The notes beneath the pieces are model-generated. The model was not told where the DNA came from, ran no database searches, and was given only the letters and a program-made list of their open reading frames with translations. A stretch of DNA of 64,000 nucleotides. Origin: GCA-003244245 sp035276605 (GTDB lineage Bacteria; Actinomycetota; Actinomycetes; Mycobacteriales; Pseudonocardiaceae). The translations under genes were made by a program, and so were the position numbers. Positions 1-8,747 of this stretch are shown here, in pieces (positions within the stretch are counted from its first letter, which is position 1; each line of letters opens with the position of its first letter). Where the stretch lies: NCBI GenBank assembly GCA_035276605.1, contig DATELN010000186.1, positions 1-64,000 of the forward strand, in the 5' to 3' direction.

Positions 1-374
1 GGAAAGATCAGGCCACGCCGCCCAGCGGCGAGCAGCCGAAGCCACCGCGCCCTGTTCCAGTGAGGGCCTGGCCCTTCCCCAGCTGGCCCGCGCCCGAGCC
101 GGCGCACCACCGCAGGACCAGGCAGAGCTCCTGGGTGCCGCCCACGCGGTGCTCATCGCCACGCATGGACCCTCGCTGGTGGCGATCGCCGTGCTGTACG
201 GGCTGCCGCTCGTACTGGTCGGGTTGGCGGTGGTAGTTCCTGCAGCCGGACCCGATGCCGGGCGTGGTGATCTACGGCCTGCTCGCGTCGGTGCTTGCAG
301 TCGCTATGTTTGCGGCGAGCGCGGTGAACTGCCAGAGCTACGGGCGGGTGGATCTTGCGGGTTCACCAGGTTGA
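1..374 (+). pseudogene. Possible frameshifted membrane-protein remnant at the window edge
   Basis: The forward frame entering from the left edge gives an Ala-rich stretch followed by a clear hydrophobic helix (about 155-235, Leu/Val/Ala-rich). A second hydrophobic helix (about 260-325) follows in another frame and ends at a TGA at 372-374. A TAG lies in that second frame just before it, so one continuous protein would need a frameshift near 240-255. The tail overlaps the 3' end of the convergent exporter gene. I do not recognise the family. It could be a broken integral membrane protein or chance hydrophobicity, and the 5' part is outside the window. Confidence 0.3.
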
Positions 375-1870
375 CCACGCAGCGGCACCTCACCGATAAG
401 CCACGCCGCCACCACGGCCAGCAGGGCGATCAGCGCTCCCCAGCTGAACACCAGACCCACGCCAGCGGCAACGGCCTGCTGGTAACCGTCCCGGACCGCG
501 ACGGGCAACGCATCGAGCATCGCCGGCGTCAAGCGGCTGGGAACACCAGACGGCAGTCCCGCCTGCAACTGTTGGGTGAACAGGGTGCCGAATACCGACA
601 CTCCGAGTGAGCCGCCGACGGTCCGAAACAGGGTGGCCGCGCCTGTCGCCGCGCCGAGGTCGGGCTGTCCGACGCTGTTTTGCACCACCAGCAGGGTGGT
701 CTGCATCAGCATCCCCATGCCAACACCCAGCACGACCATCCACAACGCGGTGGTCACCTGGTCGGTGCCCCGATCCATGGTGGCCAGCAGCCCGAGGCCG
801 GCGGCCATCAGGATCGAACCGGCGAGCAGCAGGCCGCGGTAGCGTCCCGTGCGAGAGACCAGCTGACCACCGAGTACGGAGGTCACCAGCATGCCGCCCA
901 TCAACGGCAACAGCTGCAAGCCGCTGCTGGTGGCGGAGGCGCCCTGCACGATCTGCTGGAACTGCGGCAGGAAGGTCACCGCGCCGAACATGGCCAGCCC
1001 GGTAAGGAAGGTCAGCGCGACGGCGGACGTGAAGTTGCGGCTGGTGAACAGGCGCAGCGGCAGGATCGGCTCGGCAACGCGGCGCTCGACGGCGACGAAT
1101 GCACCCAACGCGAGCAGGCTCAGCGCGCCCAGACCCACGATGGGCACCGAAGTCCAGTCGTACTCGGTGCCGCCCCAGCTGGCCAGTAAAGTCAGCGCCG
1201 CGACGCCGACGGCGAGCAGGCCCGCGCCGGACCAGTCAACCGACACCTGGCCACGCCGGCCCGGCAGATGCATGGTCACGGCGGTCACCAGCAGCGCCAG
1301 CACGCCCAGCGGCAGATTGATGTAGAAGGCCCACCGCCAGCTCAAGTGGTCGGTGAGCAGGCCGCCGAGCAGTGGCCCGCCGATGAACGCCACCGGCATC
1401 ACCGCGGCCATCAGGCCCTGGTAACGACCACGCTCCCGCAGTGGTACCAGATCGCCGATGATCGCCATCGCGCCGACCATCAGGCCGCCCGCTCCTAGGC
1501 CCTGAATTCCGCGGAAGGCGATCAGCTCGCTCATCCCCTGAGAAAGCCCGGCCAGCGACGATCCGATCAAAAACAGCACGATCGAGGCCATAAACAGGCG
1601 CTTACGACCGTAGAGGTCACCCAGCTTGGCCCACACTGGCGTGGACACCGCGGTAGCCAGCGCGTACCCGGTCACCACCCAGGACAGGTGCGCCAGCCCA
1701 CCCAGCTCGCCAACGATCGTGGGCATCGCGGTGCCGACGATCAGATTATCCAACATAGCCAGCAACATCGCGATCATCAGCCCGCTCATCGCGGTATAGA
1801 TCTCGCGCTTGCTCTGGGATCGCCCGGCCACCTCAGCCCGCTCGGCTGGCCGCACGCTGGTCGTCGTCAT
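338..1870 (-). CDS. MFS drug exporter, DHA2 (EmrB/QacA-type, 14 TM)
   Basis: This is a drug/proton antiporter of the DHA2 branch of the major facilitator superfamily, acting in the plasma membrane. About 510 residues carry 14 hydrophobic segments, the usual length for the family. Visible motifs include the cytoplasmic-loop motif GDLYGRKR, the antiporter motif GPLLGG around one third of the length, and the N-terminal LDNLIVGTAMP stretch typical of EmrB/QacA relatives. An upstream in-frame GTG exists at 1897, but GGAG sits 8 bases before the ATG at 1870, so I prefer 1870. It is divergent from a TetR gene across a perfect inverted repeat, the usual arrangement for a self-regulated efflux pump. 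The substrate cannot be read from sequence. Confidence 0.93.
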   Translation of the reverse strand: MTTTSVRPAERAEVAGRSQSKREIYTAMSGLMIAMLLAMLDNLIVGTAMPTIVGELGGLAHLSWVVTGYALATAVSTPVWAKLGDLYGRKRLFMASIVLFLIGSSLAGLSQGMSELIAFRGIQGLGAGGLMVGAMAIIGDLVPLRERGRYQGLMAAVMPVAFIGGPLLGGLLTDHLSWRWAFYINLPLGVLALLVTAVTMHLPGRRGQVSVDWSGAGLLAVGVAALTLLASWGGTEYDWTSVPIVGLGALSLLALGAFVAVERRVAEPILPLRLFTSRNFTSAVALTFLTGLAMFGAVTFLPQFQQIVQGASATSSGLQLLPLMGGMLVTSVLGGQLVSRTGRYRGLLLAGSILMAAGLGLLATMDRGTDQVTTALWMVVLGVGMGMLMQTTLLVVQNSVGQPDLGAATGAATLFRTVGGSLGVSVFGTLFTQQLQAGLPSGVPSRLTPAMLDALPVAVRDGYQQAVAAGVGLVFSWGALIALLAVVAAWLIGEVPLRGQPGEPARSTRP

Positions 1871-1896
1871 CGGCAGTTCTCCACTCTGTCGGGTCA

Positions 1897-1949
1897 CTTA
1901 CTTGTCGCCCGGCTAGCTAATAACGTTAACTAGCCGGGCGACAAGTAAG
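1897..1949. promoter_or_regulatory. 20-bp perfect inverted repeat, probable TetR operator
   Basis: The arms at 1897-1916 and 1930-1949 are exact reverse complements, separated by 13 bases that contain the palindrome TAACGTTA (1921-1928). Each arm core (CTTGTCGCCCGGCTAG) is itself an imperfect dyad matching at 10 of 16 positions, so the site may hold two TetR dimer operators facing each other. It fills the short gap between the divergent exporter and regulator genes, where both promoters must lie. Confidence 0.8.
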
Positions 1950-1985
1950 ATTCCGCGGGGCGGCGGTACAAGGGGGCAAAAGGAC

Positions 1986-2543
1986 ATGGACGAACGACGC
2001 ACCGACACGCGCGACCAGATTCGAACGCTCGCGCTAGCGCTGTTCGCCGAGCGTGGCTACGACGGCACCTCGCTGCGCGAGATCGCCGAGCGCCTCGGCA
2101 TCACCAAGGCCGCGGTGTACTACCACTTCAAGACCAAGGAAGAGATCCTGGCCAGCCTCGTCGACGACTTTTTCACCGACGTCGACGAGCTCATCAGCTG
2201 GGCGCAGCAGCAGCCGGCCACCCAGGCCACCCGCGAGCAGGTGCTGCGCCGCTACCACGCCCTGTTGCATGAGCGCGCCACCCCGCTGGCCCAGTTGCTG
2301 CAGGAGGGCCAGGCTGCCCTGCGCGACCTCGCCGCCGGTGAGCAGCTGCGCAGCAGGTTCGACCGGCTCGCTGACCTGCTCGTCGACCCCGGCGACCCGA
2401 TCGCCGCCCGGCTGCGGGCGCGCCTTGCCTTCGTCGCTTTGCACATGGGCGCACACCGCTTCGGCGCGGACAACGAGGCAGCCCGCGCGGCCGCGCTCCA
2501 GATCGCCCTGGATTTGATTAGCCGCCCTCCGAACTCCGGGTGA
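1986..2543 (+). CDS. TetR/AcrR family transcriptional repressor
   Basis: This is a DNA-binding repressor, probably of the adjacent exporter and of itself. The N-terminal 55 residues form a textbook TetR helix-turn-helix (SLREIAERLGITKAAVYYHF at about residues 30-49). A helical ligand-binding domain follows, and the total of 185 residues is normal. AAAGGA lies just upstream of the ATG. The 20-bp inverted repeat ends 37 bases before the start. Release by an exported toxic compound is the usual mechanism but is inferred from the arrangement. Confidence 0.93.
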   Translation: MDERRTDTRDQIRTLALALFAERGYDGTSLREIAERLGITKAAVYYHFKTKEEILASLVDDFFTDVDELISWAQQQPATQATREQVLRRYHALLHERATPLAQLLQEGQAALRDLAAGEQLRSRFDRLADLLVDPGDPIAARLRARLAFVALHMGAHRFGADNEAARAAALQIALDLISRPPNSG

Positions 2544-2588
2544 CCGCCTTGGACGCTACAACGGCATCAGGGTGGGAAAGCAGCGAAG

Positions 2589-3560
2589 CTAGCGGACGGG
2601 GCGCAGCGTGTCCGGTTCGCCGAAGGTGACTATCAGGTCGCCGGCTTTGACCACGGTATCCCGGCTCGGGTTGGGTACCAGCTCCCCCGCGGCCCGGCGG
2701 ATCAGCAGCGCGGTGGCCGAGCCGCACACCTGAGCCACGGTTTGCCCGACCAACTGCGAGTTTTCGGCGACCAGCAGCTCCGCAATCCGCACCGCGCCCA
2801 AGCCGCTGCGGGCAAGGTCGAAGAAGTCGACCACCTCCGGCCGCAGGGCGATCAGCGCCATCCGCCGGCCGCTGGTGGCATACGGCGAGACGACTCGGTT
2901 CGCCCCTGCTCGGTACAGCCGGTCGGCGGCGGCATCCTCCGACGCCCTAGCCACGATGCTGATATTTGGATTGAGCGACCGGGCCACCAACGTGATGTAG
3001 ACGTTGTCGGCGTCGGAGTCCACTGCACACACCAGCCCCCGCGCGCGGTGGATCCCGGCGGCGCGCAACACGGCTTCCGACGACGAGTTACCCATCAGGT
3101 AAAGCACGCCGTCGCGCTTGAGTTCGTCTTCGAGCTCGGGCTTGACTTCGATGACGACGAAGGGCACCCCGTCGGCTTCGAACTCCCGAGCCGCCGCGCG
3201 GCCCACTCGCCCGTAGGCGCAGATGATGTGGTGGTCGCGCAAGTCGGTGATCCGTCGTTGCATGGACCACCTCCTTGACTTCTGCACGAGTTTCCCATCG
3301 ATCAGCGAGCTGGCCAGCACCCCGAGGACAGCCAGGAACACGGTGACTCCGAACAATGACAGGCTGGCGGTGAAGATCTTCGCCCCGTCCGACAGCACCA
3401 CCGGTGTCGCGAAGCCTTCGGTGGTCAGCGCAGACAGGGTGAGATAAACCGCGTCCACCAGGCTGAACCCGAACAACTTGTAGCCGACCAAGCCATAGCC
3501 GAGCAGCCCAGCCACACTGGCCAGCAGCCACGTCCGGCCGGCGACACGGCCCACGTTCAT
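2589..3560 (-). CDS. Two-TM cation channel with RCK (TrkA-N/TrkA-C) domains, atypical filter
   Basis: This is a membrane cation channel subunit. Two transmembrane helices (about residues 10-30 and 62-90) flank a pore loop. An RCK NAD-binding domain follows (Rossmann glycines in YGRVGR near residue 117) and then a TrkA-C domain to residue 323. This matches bacterial ligand-gated K+ channels of the MthK/Kch type. The filter reads TTEGFA at residues 46-51 where K+ channels have TVGYG: Glu replaces Val and the second Gly is lost. Selectivity for K+ is therefore doubtful. The gene is tail to tail with the TetR gene and lies 12 bases from the next minus-strand gene upstream. Confidence 0.85.
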   Translation of the reverse strand: MNVGRVAGRTWLLASVAGLLGYGLVGYKLFGFSLVDAVYLTLSALTTEGFATPVVLSDGAKIFTASLSLFGVTVFLAVLGVLASSLIDGKLVQKSRRWSMQRRITDLRDHHIICAYGRVGRAAAREFEADGVPFVVIEVKPELEDELKRDGVLYLMGNSSSEAVLRAAGIHRARGLVCAVDSDADNVYITLVARSLNPNISIVARASEDAAADRLYRAGANRVVSPYATSGRRMALIALRPEVVDFFDLARSGLGAVRIAELLVAENSQLVGQTVAQVCGSATALLIRRAAGELVPNPSRDTVVKAGDLIVTFGEPDTLRPVR

Positions 3561-3572
3561 GGCGCACCCCGC

Positions 3573-4442
3573 TCAGCAGGCAGTGAACGCTGCGGCCGCC
3601 TGCCGGCGGCCTTCGGCAGCGAGGTCCAGAAACCCGTATGTGCCCGCCTCGAGCAGCTCCTGGCCGGCTCGGGTCAGCGCCGCGGCAGCCACCTGGCTGA
3701 ACGCTCCCCCGACGGAGATGCGGGCCACCCCGAGCTGTGCCAGCTCCGCCACGGTGGGCAGGCCAGGCACGGTGAGCACGTTGACCGGCCGATCGACCGA
3801 GGCGATGACGCTGCGGATGTCGGCAGCGGTACGCAGGCCGGGGGCGTACAACACGTCAGCGCCTGCTTCCTGGTACGCCTGTAGCCGGGAGATCGTGTCG
3901 GCCAGATCGGGGTTGCCGCGGATGAAGTTCTCCGCCCGGGCCGTGAGCACCAATCCAGCATCGGCTGCCGCGGCGACTCGCTCAGCAGCAAGCGCCAGGT
4001 CGTAGATCGAGTCCCCGGAGAAATCTTCGATCGAGCAACCCGCCAGCCCCACCCCGACAGCCTCGGAGACCGTGGCGCGCACCGCATCCGGGTCGTCGGC
4101 GAAGCCGTTTTCCAGGTCGGCGGACACCGGGATATTCACCGCCGCGACGAGGGACGCAGCGTGTGCCAGCGCCTCTGCTCGCTTGACGCCACCGTCCAGC
4201 CGGCCCAGCGTGGCGGCGTGCCCGCTGCTGGTCGTGGCCACTGCCCTGAAGCCCAACGAGGCGAGCAGCTTGGCCGTGCCGGCGTCCCAGGCGTTGGGCA
4301 TCAGCAATGGACGACCGGGCACGTGCAGCGCCAGGAAGGTTGGCACCGTGCCTGCCGCGACGGTCACGGTGTCAACCGTAGAGCCAATGAACTGCAACCA
4401 GGTACTCCGATTACGGCCGTCGGTTTTGGGCTCCGGTCTCAA
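3573..4442 (-). CDS. Isocitrate lyase/PEP mutase superfamily enzyme
   Basis: This protein belongs to the PEP mutase/isocitrate lyase superfamily, TIM-barrel enzymes that make or break C-C or P-C bonds next to an enolate using Mg2+. Support comes from LMPNAWDAGTAKLL near the N-terminus, SADLENGF (Mg-binding acidic region), GCSIEDFSGD and ARAENF. The catalytic-loop Cys of true isocitrate lyases (KKCGH) is absent, so a PEP-mutase-like or oxaloacetate hydrolase-like role is more likely. Homologues usually begin close to the LMPNAWD block, so the first 25 residues may not be translated; a GTG at 4367 is an alternative start. The substrate is unknown. Confidence 0.85.
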   Translation of the reverse strand: MRPEPKTDGRNRSTWLQFIGSTVDTVTVAAGTVPTFLALHVPGRPLLMPNAWDAGTAKLLASLGFRAVATTSSGHAATLGRLDGGVKRAEALAHAASLVAAVNIPVSADLENGFADDPDAVRATVSEAVGVGLAGCSIEDFSGDSIYDLALAAERVAAAADAGLVLTARAENFIRGNPDLADTISRLQAYQEAGADVLYAPGLRTAADIRSVIASVDRPVNVLTVPGLPTVAELAQLGVARISVGGAFSQVAAAALTRAGQELLEAGTYGFLDLAAEGRRQAAAAFTAC

Positions 4443-4508
4443 GGGTCCACAAGCAAGAGTGTGGGCCGCCCCAACAATGGCGTGCCGGACGCTGAAGAAT
4501 CACCGAGC

Positions 4509-5522
4509 GTGCGCCGTCGCTGGATCGCCGGAACCGTTCTTGCTGCTGCCGCCCTGATCGCGGGTTGCGGCTCGCCACCGCCAGCCAAGCCACCACCGGC
4601 GCCACCCCTACCCCCGGCTGCCGAGCCGGCCCCCGCTCCGGTGCCTACCGCGCCGCCAACCGGGCGGACAGTGCCGGTGGGCAATAGCCCAGAAGGTGTT
4701 GTAGCGGACCCGCAGATGCACGTCGTGGCCGTCGGGGTGCGCGATCCGTTCGCGCTCACCCTGCTAGATGCCACCACGGGTGCGGTGCTGCGCAAGGTCC
4801 CACTCCCCGGTGGGTTGCGGCACCTGCAGCTCGCCGGGCCAGGTGGCCCGGTGCTGGTCCCCGACGAGGGGTCCAACCAGCTCATCCGAGTCGCGCTGCC
4901 CGGTGGGCAGATCACCGCACAGGTGAGGACCGGGCTGGTCCCACACGACGCCACCGCCGCCGCCAACGGCACCGTCTTCGTCGCCAACGAACTCGGCCAT
5001 AGCGTGGTTGCCGTGCGCGGCGACCGGATCGTGCATACCTTTACCGACGTCACGCAACCAGCCGGGCTCGCTGCCGTCGGCAACCTCGTCGGCCTGGTCG
5101 ACGTCCGGGAGAACACGCTGACCGTGTACGACGCCCAACGTCTCCAACGGGTCGCCGAGCTGCCCGCCGGTGCCGGCCCCACCCACGTGGTGGCTGACAA
5201 GCGTGGCCATCTTGCGGTCATCGACACTCGCGGCGGCGCGGTACTGCTCTATGAGGTGGCGCCAGCAATCCGGCAGATCGGCCGAGTTGAGCTACCGGGC
5301 ACCCCGTACGGCGTCGCCTACGACCCAGTCCGTGACCGGCTCTGGGTCACACTCACCGCGCTCAACGAGGTGATCGGGCTTAACCTCAGCGCCACCCAGC
5401 CGGTGCTGGCCAGCCCGCTGCCGACGGTCCGCCAACCCAATACCGTCGCGGTGGACGCCAGCACCGGGCGGTTGTACATCACGGGAACGGCCGATGGGCT
5501 ATTGGAAATCATCGAGCCGTGA
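4509..5522 (+). CDS. Secreted lipoprotein with YVTN-type beta-propeller
   Basis: A GTG start at 4509 gives Arg-rich N-terminal residues, a hydrophobic signal and a lipobox LIAGC with the lipidated Cys at residue 20. A Pro/Ala-rich linker (about residues 22-55) follows, then repeated beta-propeller blades with motifs such as VPVGNSPEGV, VTGLVPHDATAAANGTVFVA-like strands and DASTGRLYITG. Such propellers usually bind or display at the cell surface; no catalytic residues are evident. The reading frame stays open upstream to 4161, but that part overlaps the opposite-strand gene and lacks signal character. It ends at a bidirectional terminator. Confidence 0.85.
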   Translation: MRRRWIAGTVLAAAALIAGCGSPPPAKPPPAPPLPPAAEPAPAPVPTAPPTGRTVPVGNSPEGVVADPQMHVVAVGVRDPFALTLLDATTGAVLRKVPLPGGLRHLQLAGPGGPVLVPDEGSNQLIRVALPGGQITAQVRTGLVPHDATAAANGTVFVANELGHSVVAVRGDRIVHTFTDVTQPAGLAAVGNLVGLVDVRENTLTVYDAQRLQRVAELPAGAGPTHVVADKRGHLAVIDTRGGAVLLYEVAPAIRQIGRVELPGTPYGVAYDPVRDRLWVTLTALNEVIGLNLSATQPVLASPLPTVRQPNTVAVDASTGRLYITGTADGLLEIIEP

Positions 5523-5532
5523 GCTACCCAAA

Positions 5533-5563
5533 AAGTTCGGGTGAGATATTCTCACCCGAACTT
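5533..5563. terminator. Bidirectional hairpin terminator
   Basis: The 14-bp perfect arms AAGTTCGGGTGAGA (5533-5546) and TCTCACCCGAACTT (5550-5563) are separated by a 3-base loop. A run of A before the left arm becomes U on the minus-strand transcript. The hairpin sits between the convergent lipoprotein and Gly-rich microprotein genes. Confidence 0.8.
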
Positions 5564-5574
5564 ATGGCAGCCAA

Positions 5575-5799
5575 TTAGTAGTCACACTTGTCCTGCTTCT
5601 TGCGGTTGCGACCACCGTAGCCGCCCCAGCTTCCGCCATAGCTTCCGCCGTAGCTGCCCGAGCTGCTGTAGCCTGAACGGCCGCCATAGCTGCCCCAGCC
5701 GCCGCTATTGCTGTCGCAGTTGCGGTGACCGTGGTCGTTATTGTGGCAATTGTCACCATCGCCACCATAGCCAAACTGGAAAATGTCCGCGATCCTCAT
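5575..5799 (-). CDS. Gly/Ser/Tyr-rich Cys-containing microprotein, unknown
   Basis: This is a 74-residue protein of no family I recognise. GGGAGG lies 8 bases before the ATG at 5799, which fixes the start; the longer open frame upstream is not needed. The N-terminal MRIADIFQFG is followed by an Asn/His/Asp/Cys segment (two Cys about 10 apart) and then a Gly-Ser-Tyr repeat region with GSYGG and SGGWGSYGG motifs. The C-terminus is basic and carries one Cys (RNRKKQDKCDY). Flexible Gly-rich proteins of this size can be structural, RNA-binding or modified-peptide precursors. No modification enzyme is adjacent, so no function is assigned. Confidence 0.65.
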   Translation of the reverse strand: MRIADIFQFGYGGDGDNCHNNDHGHRNCDSNSGGWGSYGGRSGYSSSGSYGGSYGGSWGGYGGRNRKKQDKCDY

Positions 5800-5889
5800 A
5801 CTTTGCCCTCCCTTTTTTTGCCAGGAAGCTCTGCGGCCAGGGGAATTCCCGCGCTGGAAAAGCAACGCGCGATAACAAATCCCTGGTTA

Positions 5890-6216
5890 ATGGAACTTCT
5901 GGTCACCGGGACCAAGGCCCAAGCCGACGACCACTCCCTGAGACGCGGCGCGCGTCCTGCTCGTCCATCTCCGGCAAGCAGTAACCGCGGCCGGTTCATT
6001 GTGCGTGCGTTGCTTGCAGCACAGGGTTACCCGCTGGTCGCCAATGCTATGCAATCGCAGGCGATTATCACTCCTTCAGGGGAGGAGGCATCCCACGATA
6101 GCGCACGGTTAGCCGACTATCGCGGTCTGTTCGATGAACTCTGCGGTATCGCTTCGTTTGGCCATACCGCGCGGCAGATCTTACGGCGGATCGCCGATGA
6201 CTACCGATCACTGTGA
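5890..6216 (+). pseudogene. C-terminal fragment of a DUF5753 (Scr1-type) regulator
   Basis: The last 60 residues read SHDSARLADYRGLFDEL followed by ILRRIADDYRS. This resembles the end of the DUF5753 domain found in actinobacterial XRE-type regulators (the pattern of Val/Leu-x-x-Tyr-x-x-x-Phe-x-x-Leu, then an Arg-Arg-Ile helix). The N-terminal helix-turn-helix and most of the domain are missing and no good ribosome-binding site precedes it. I read it as a decayed remnant; a short expressed protein is the alternative. Confidence 0.4.
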
Positions 6217-6260
6217 CCTCGCGCCGTCGCGCGGCACCGCTGGCCGGTAGCGTGCGCTGG

Positions 6261-7325
6261 GTGCGAATCCTGATCACTGGTGGTGCGGGTTTTATTGGCT
6301 CGCATATCGCCGACGTGCTCGCCGCCGATGGACACTCGGTGGTCTTGCTGGACGCGTTTCTGCCGCAGGCGCACGGCGGCGGGTCACCGCCGGAATGGGT
6401 GGCCGGACACGAGCTGGTCCGTGGCGACGTGCGGGATAGCGAACTTCTCGGCCGCCTGCTTACCCGTGTTGATGCGGTGTGCCACCAGGCGGCGATGGTG
6501 GGCCACGGTCTGGATCCGTCCGACGCCCCGGACTACACCGCCAACAACGACCTTGGGACCGCCGTGCTGCTGGCGGCGATGCACAAGGCGGGCCTACGCC
6601 GGCTGGTGCTGGCCAGCTCGATGGTCGTCTACGGCGAGGGTCGCTATGCCTGCCCGAACCACGGCGTCGTACCGGCTGGCGCGCGACGGGCCGAGGACAT
6701 CGCCGCTGGCCGATACGAGGTGCCGTGCCCGCACTGCGGCGCCGACCTCGAGCCGCTGCTGGTGAGTGAGGACGCGCCGCTGGATCCGCGCAGTACCTAC
6801 GCCGCGACGAAGGTGGCGCAGGAGCAGCTTGCGGCGGCCTGGGCTCGGCAGACCGGTGGTGGCGTGTGGGCGCTGCGCTACCACAACGTCTACGGATCCC
6901 GGATGCCCCGGGACACTCCCTACGCCGGAGTGGCGTCGATCTTCCGGTCCGCGCTGGCTCGTGGCGCGGCACCGCAGGTGATGGAAGACGGGCGGCAGCG
7001 CCGGGACTTCGTGCATGTCTCCGATGTCGCGGCGGCCAACGCGCTGGCGCTCACCGCGCAGCTGCCGGTCGGGCGGTGCGTGCCGGTCAACGTCTGCTCG
7101 GGGCAGCCGCACACTGTCGGGGAGCTGGCCACCGAGCTGGCCCGGGCGATGAGTGGCCCGGCGCCGCACATCGTCGGTGGTGCGCGCCCGGGCGATGTCC
7201 GGCACGTCACGGCGGATCCCAGCCGGGCCGTTGAGCTGCTCGGCTACCGGGCGCGGGTGAGCTTCGCCGACGGCATCGCCGCCTTCGCCACCGACCCACT
7301 GCGCGAGCCGATCACCACGTCGTGA
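6261..7325 (+). CDS. NAD-dependent epimerase/dehydratase (extended SDR) with Cys insertion
   Basis: This is a sugar-nucleotide epimerase or dehydratase of the extended SDR family. The Rossmann motif GGAGFIGSH is at the N-terminus and the catalytic YAATK comes after a Ser in the SSMVVYGEG region. An insertion carries CPNHG and CPHCG, four cysteines that could bind a metal; this is a known variation in a subset of actinobacterial epimerases. GTG at 6261 puts the Rossmann strand at the start of the protein; an in-frame start at 6213 is also possible. It overlaps the convergent membrane-protein gene by 14 bases. The exact sugar substrate is unknown. Confidence 0.88.
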   Translation: MRILITGGAGFIGSHIADVLAADGHSVVLLDAFLPQAHGGGSPPEWVAGHELVRGDVRDSELLGRLLTRVDAVCHQAAMVGHGLDPSDAPDYTANNDLGTAVLLAAMHKAGLRRLVLASSMVVYGEGRYACPNHGVVPAGARRAEDIAAGRYEVPCPHCGADLEPLLVSEDAPLDPRSTYAATKVAQEQLAAAWARQTGGGVWALRYHNVYGSRMPRDTPYAGVASIFRSALARGAAPQVMEDGRQRRDFVHVSDVAAANALALTAQLPVGRCVPVNVCSGQPHTVGELATELARAMSGPAPHIVGGARPGDVRHVTADPSRAVELLGYRARVSFADGIAAFATDPLREPITTS

Positions 7326-8706
7326 GCAGCAGGTGGTTGACGGCCAGCGCGAGCACCGCCTGGCCAGCCAGCCACCAGCGAGCCTGCCGCGCCGGAAGCA
7401 GTCCGGTTCCGGCGGTCAACCACACCGCGAATGGCAGCCAGATCCGTTCCACCTCGGCCTTGCTCAGCCCGGACAGGTCAGCGACCAACACCGCCAGCAT
7501 CGCTGCCGCGCACAGCAGTTGGGCGCTCTTCAAGTACCGCCAACCGCAGTGCGAGAGGTCTCTAACCGCCGCCAACCCCCCCGGGGCGAAGACCCGCCGC
7601 AGCCCGGCCACCCCGGCCGGCCCCAACACGATCACGAGGCAGGCGAGATTGGCCCACACCCAGTACCCGTACGGGCGCACCAGGCCGTACTCGCCCGGCT
7701 GGTAATACCGGATCACCAGCTGCTGGTACCCGTCGAGCCACCAGAAGCCGGCCGCGGCAAAGACAGCCACCACGGTGACCACCCCGGCACCGACCACCAG
7801 CAATGGGGCGACCCGGCGCGTAGCCACTGCGACGGCCAAGGGTAGTAGGCCGGCCAGCACCAACCCATAGGACAGGAACAGCGTCGCGCCGAGCAGCAAG
7901 CCGCCGGCTCCGGACGCGGCAACAGCGGGCAGATCCAGACGCTGGCGCGCCATGCCGATGGCGAGCAAAGCCACGCCCCAGGCCAGCACCCCGGCGAATA
8001 GGCCGTCCGCGGACACTCCGACCCAGATAGCACCCGGCCAGAGCACCCCGAACGGCAGCGCCGCACGCGCGACGGCCGGTGCGCCCAACGCGCGGAGGGC
8101 GACGGCCACCGCTACCCCTGCCGTCGATCCGACCAGGATGCACAGCATCGCCGCCGGCACCCCGCCAGGCAGTCCGAGCCGGTCCAGGCCGACGAAGACC
8201 AGCAGCGCCCCGGGAGGGTGCCCGGCGACGTGGGTGGTCCAGGACCCGGGTCCTAAACCCACGATGTGCTCCGTGAAGGTCCGCAACATCGCGCCGACGT
8301 CCTGCACCCTGGGCACATCGTGCAGGTATTCGAGTCGCGCGGTGAGCCGATCAACCACTCCACGCCGCCATCCGTCGATCAGTGCAAGGCTGATCGTCCA
8401 GGCCAACGACGCCACCGCGGACAACGCCAGTAGCGGCCGCCAGGGCAGCCGGGCCGCCAACTCGGGCCCCCGCAGTACGACCAGCAGTGCGATCAGCACC
8501 GCGGGAAATGTGCCGGGGCCGGTGTGTGGCAGCCACTGCGCGTATAGCGGGGGAGCATCGACATGCAGTGGCACCCCGTCGGCGAGCAACCGGACGCCGA
8601 CCACCGCCGCGACCGCGACGAGCAGCGCGGCAGTCCCGGCCGCGACCAGGTCGGCGCGAGGACCACCATTTACCGCCGTCGGCGGCTTGGCCGCGGTCCT
8701 CGTCAC
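7312..8706 (-). CDS. Polytopic membrane protein, GT-C glycosyltransferase-like
   Basis: The protein has 464 residues with about 11-12 hydrophobic helices. A conserved-looking extracytoplasmic segment (THVAGHPPGALLVFVGLD) and an acidic/aromatic loop (YYQPGEYGLVRPYGYWVW) resemble actinobacterial integral membrane proteins thought to be polyprenyl-phosphate-dependent glycosyltransferases. It starts with a GTG at 8706 after AAGAGAG, with a possible minus-strand -10 (TATAAG) at 8715-8720. The neighbouring epimerase gene, convergent with a 14-base overlap, makes a role in envelope glycan assembly plausible. The GT-C assignment is inference. Confidence 0.7.
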   Translation of the reverse strand: MTRTAAKPPTAVNGGPRADLVAAGTAALLVAVAAVVGVRLLADGVPLHVDAPPLYAQWLPHTGPGTFPAVLIALLVVLRGPELAARLPWRPLLALSAVASLAWTISLALIDGWRRGVVDRLTARLEYLHDVPRVQDVGAMLRTFTEHIVGLGPGSWTTHVAGHPPGALLVFVGLDRLGLPGGVPAAMLCILVGSTAGVAVAVALRALGAPAVARAALPFGVLWPGAIWVGVSADGLFAGVLAWGVALLAIGMARQRLDLPAVAASGAGGLLLGATLFLSYGLVLAGLLPLAVAVATRRVAPLLVVGAGVVTVVAVFAAAGFWWLDGYQQLVIRYYQPGEYGLVRPYGYWVWANLACLVIVLGPAGVAGLRRVFAPGGLAAVRDLSHCGWRYLKSAQLLCAAAMLAVLVADLSGLSKAEVERIWLPFAVWLTAGTGLLPARQARWWLAGQAVLALAVNHLLLTTW

Positions 8707-8747
8707 AGCACTCTCTTATACCGAAGCAGTAGGGCGCCGGCAGTGCC

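Noticed and set aside
4161..4508. Upstream extension of the lipoprotein frame (453 residues in all)
   Set aside because: It overlaps the opposite-strand PEP-mutase-like gene and lacks a signal; the signal peptide and lipobox start at GTG 4509.
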